A program made the translations under genes and the position numbers. A stretch of 64,000 nucleotides of DNA, from the NCBI GenBank assembly GCA_037447655.1, contig JBBHKE010002466.1:139698-203697 (forward strand), read 5' to 3'. How positions within the stretch are numbered: position 1 is the stretch's first letter; every line of letters starts with the position of its first letter. The notes under the pieces were generated by a model. That model saw only the letters and a list, made by a program, of their open reading frames with translations, was not told the DNA's origin and searched no databases. Source of the stretch: Zygnema cylindricum. Its lineage: Eukaryota > Streptophyta > Zygnematophyceae > Zygnematales > Zygnemataceae. This document shows positions 62,182 through 64,000 of the stretch, one piece after another.

Positions 62182-63649
62182 TTTTTCTTAAGTAGAGCAA
62201 ATATGTATATCTCTATTTGTGTTAATCTAAACTAGTCGTCCGTTCAGTAAACTAAAGTTGTAAACAAATAACTTGTAATAAGCCCGCCTTTCCGGAGATT
62301 ATCCAAATTTGCGGGTTTTATCAATCACTCAAAAACAGTGGTAGGAACCTTCAATTGTAAAAGTCTTCAACCCTAATATTGAGATTGTTAAATTAGTTAA
62401 CTGAAAGATAATGATGAAACAAACGTTTCTTAATGTTATTGTAGAATCTGCAAACCGAACATAGTTTAGTTATTTACAGTGCAGAGCAATATGTGACCTA
62501 TTCTCGTGTCTTTGTCGAGTGCCATTAAGAAAGTGGATATAAATTTGTAACTTATGAACACACATGCCAAAATGGAACCAGTGCAGAAAAAAGTGATTCT
62601 ATGTTCTACAGTATAACCAATAATTGTTTCCTATTTGCTTCCAATATTTGCTATTAAAGAGCTGCTTTGAAAAATAACTGTGTCTTTGTTTCCTGTGAAA
62701 GCAATGGTTCAACTCTTGGCTTCAGTTTAAACTTTGAAAGTTTGGCGCCAAAAACACAAGATTTCCCTCCAGGCACTGGGAGGAATTTGGAAATCCTTAG
62801 CATGCTCAGTACCTTCGTGTTCGGGGGTGAAATCGTATCCGTTCCGGAAAATTTTACTCAATTGACGGCTGCGATATTTCACTGTGGATACAAAAGGTTT
62901 CAAAGTTTGGCGTTGAAACTGATCTTGACGTAGAATTTTCGTTTACTCGGACATTTCCAAGGTATTCTAACCGTCTATTGTCTTGTACAAAAACGTACTT
63001 GGACTGCTGAGATACAAAGGATTTACTTTTACGTAAACGTATACAAAATAGTGGATCTTCGTTATATGTAGGATCTAAAGACGTTGTTGTCAGCTCTTCA
63101 TTTGTGTAAAATAAAATAATCGGACGGCTCCGATGCGGTATACTAAGTACACGTATCCAGAATATCACAGCTGCTGAGCTGCGACTTTCTAGAACATGTA
63201 TCTCTCCAGGCTATTACGTCCTCGTGGAGGCATCTGTTCCACGATTCAGATTCTGTCTATGTTCAAAACGTGCGAACATAGCGTGCGAATCCACGCATCG
63301 AAATGAAATTTCCAACACTGTAAATTTCGTGCGGCTACAAGAAATTTACCGCACGATATCAAATTTCTACTATGCAAAATTCAGAAATTCTCGCGCGTTG
63401 AGCTGATTTCGTGCAAAATCCGAAATGTTCGCACTTTTAGAACATAGGATTTCAATTGCTGTACAGTACAGTACAGTACAGTACTGTACTGAACTCCGTT
63501 GCAAACGAAAAAACCCAGTTTCTTTTCTATTACACAGGTTACTCCCCTATCTTTCATGCAAAACTATTTCATACAAACTATTTCTTTCACGCAAACTACA
63601 GTTTTGGTAGAAACTTGCAAAGCTTGAGCTGAAGCTTTTTCAACAGCTT
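62182..63649. other. Divergent spacer between the acidic-protein gene and the right-edge gene
   Basis: No gene was recognised. It contains GTACA repeats, a loose inverted pair around 'ctatgttc..gtgcgaac' (63255-63450), and a block 'gctgatttcgtgca(a/g)a' that is also found at 46085. Confidence 0.55.
63461..63491. repeat. (GTACA)n palindromic repeat in the right-edge promoter
   Basis: Four 'gtaca' units followed by their mirror 'gtactgtact' make a roughly 30-base self-complementary stretch, 160 bases upstream of the ATG at 63650. Confidence 0.85.
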
Positions 63650-64000
63650 ATGGCCTCCCTGGCTCGCTCGCTGACGTCAGCAGTCGGTGTTCATTCAATC
63701 CAAGTCCCCAGTGCTCTCTCCTCTGTCTCTAGCAGTTGCCGCGTCGGAAGGCGTCAGCCTGTAATTTTCAGCCGAAGCTTCCGAAAAGCTTCCTGTAACT
63801 CTCTTGCAGCTCAATTTGTGACAGGAGGCATCTTTGGCCTCAGTCTGTTTGGAGGATTAGGTTTTCAGTTTTTACAGCCTTGCAGAGTTTCCACGTTTCC
63901 TTCTGCCAGCAACAGGAGTTTGACAGTTCAGTCAGTGGCCATGGAGGCAGAAACTCCGGTTTCATCGACTTCAGAAAATCCTTTATTGTCAACTTCACCA
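63650..64000 (+). CDS. Probable organelle-targeted protein, 5' part (possible M3 oligopeptidase A)
   Basis: Open from ATG 63650 to the window edge (117 codons, no stop). The leader MASLARSLTSAVGVHS is followed by about 90 residues rich in Ser, Arg, Ala and Phe and almost free of acidic residues, as expected of a chloroplast or mitochondrial transit peptide. The first acidic residues (MEAETPVSSTSE) mark the likely mature start, followed by NPLLSTSP. The NPLL start of the mature part is reminiscent of oligopeptidase A (M3 metallopeptidase), whose plant organellar form degrades transit peptides. That link rests on four residues and is only a suggestion. The higher GC than the flanks supports real coding. 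Confidence 0.6.
   Translation, partial: MASLARSLTSAVGVHSIQVPSALSSVSSSCRVGRRQPVIFSRSFRKASCNSLAAQFVTGGIFGLSLFGGLGFQFLQPCRVSTFPSASNRSLTVQSVAMEAETPVSSTSENPLLSTSP

Overview
This window is nuclear DNA from an intron-rich eukaryote. Genes are split into many short exons with GT-AG introns. Simple-sequence tracts reach 1.6 kb, and small inverted-repeat transposons are scattered throughout. Two features suggest a photosynthetic, plant-like (perhaps green-algal) lineage: an extracellular LRR protein built from 66-72 nt phase-2 exons, one repeat per exon, as in land-plant LRR genes; and a gene at the right edge that starts with a transit-peptide-like leader. That assignment is inference.

Layout, left to right. 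(1) 552-10122 (+): a secreted LRR protein with a C-terminal EGF-like module, about 12 exons. (2) 14692-20414 (-): LSM8, 5 exons, 99 aa. (3) 23493-42966 (-): SMC2, the condensin ATPase, 20 exons whose phases all join to give 1,200 aa. Its intron 8 holds a decayed transposon-like insert and a sequencing gap. (4) 47448-50060 (+): a ubiquitin-conjugating enzyme of the BIRC6/UBE2O class, 4 exons, 290 aa. (5) 51841-52168 (-): two exons ending an unrecognised gene. (6) 53884-59315 (-): a BCCIP/Bcp1 homologue, five exons, N-terminus not located. (7) 61216-62181 (-): an unrecognised acidic protein with a repeated (D/E)LEWMA motif. (8) 63650-64000 (+): the first exon of a probably organelle-targeted protein, cut by the window edge. 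The genes are unrelated housekeeping functions (RNA decay and splicing, chromosome condensation, ubiquitination, ribosome or nuclear transport), so there is no sign of an operon or cluster.

Spacers and introns hold at least two MITE-like families. Family A ends in TACACYGCCAATCGYTATTA and has about 13 copies. Family B ends in GTGTTGGGTATCG or GTGTTGTGTATCGG and has four clear copies plus worn ones. There is also one long foldback palindrome at about 45.6-46.0 kb. The most unusual signal is that many exon-intron borders have imperfect local duplicates lying in the neighbouring intron, each carrying a splice site plus a scrap of exon. I count about ten such borders in four genes.
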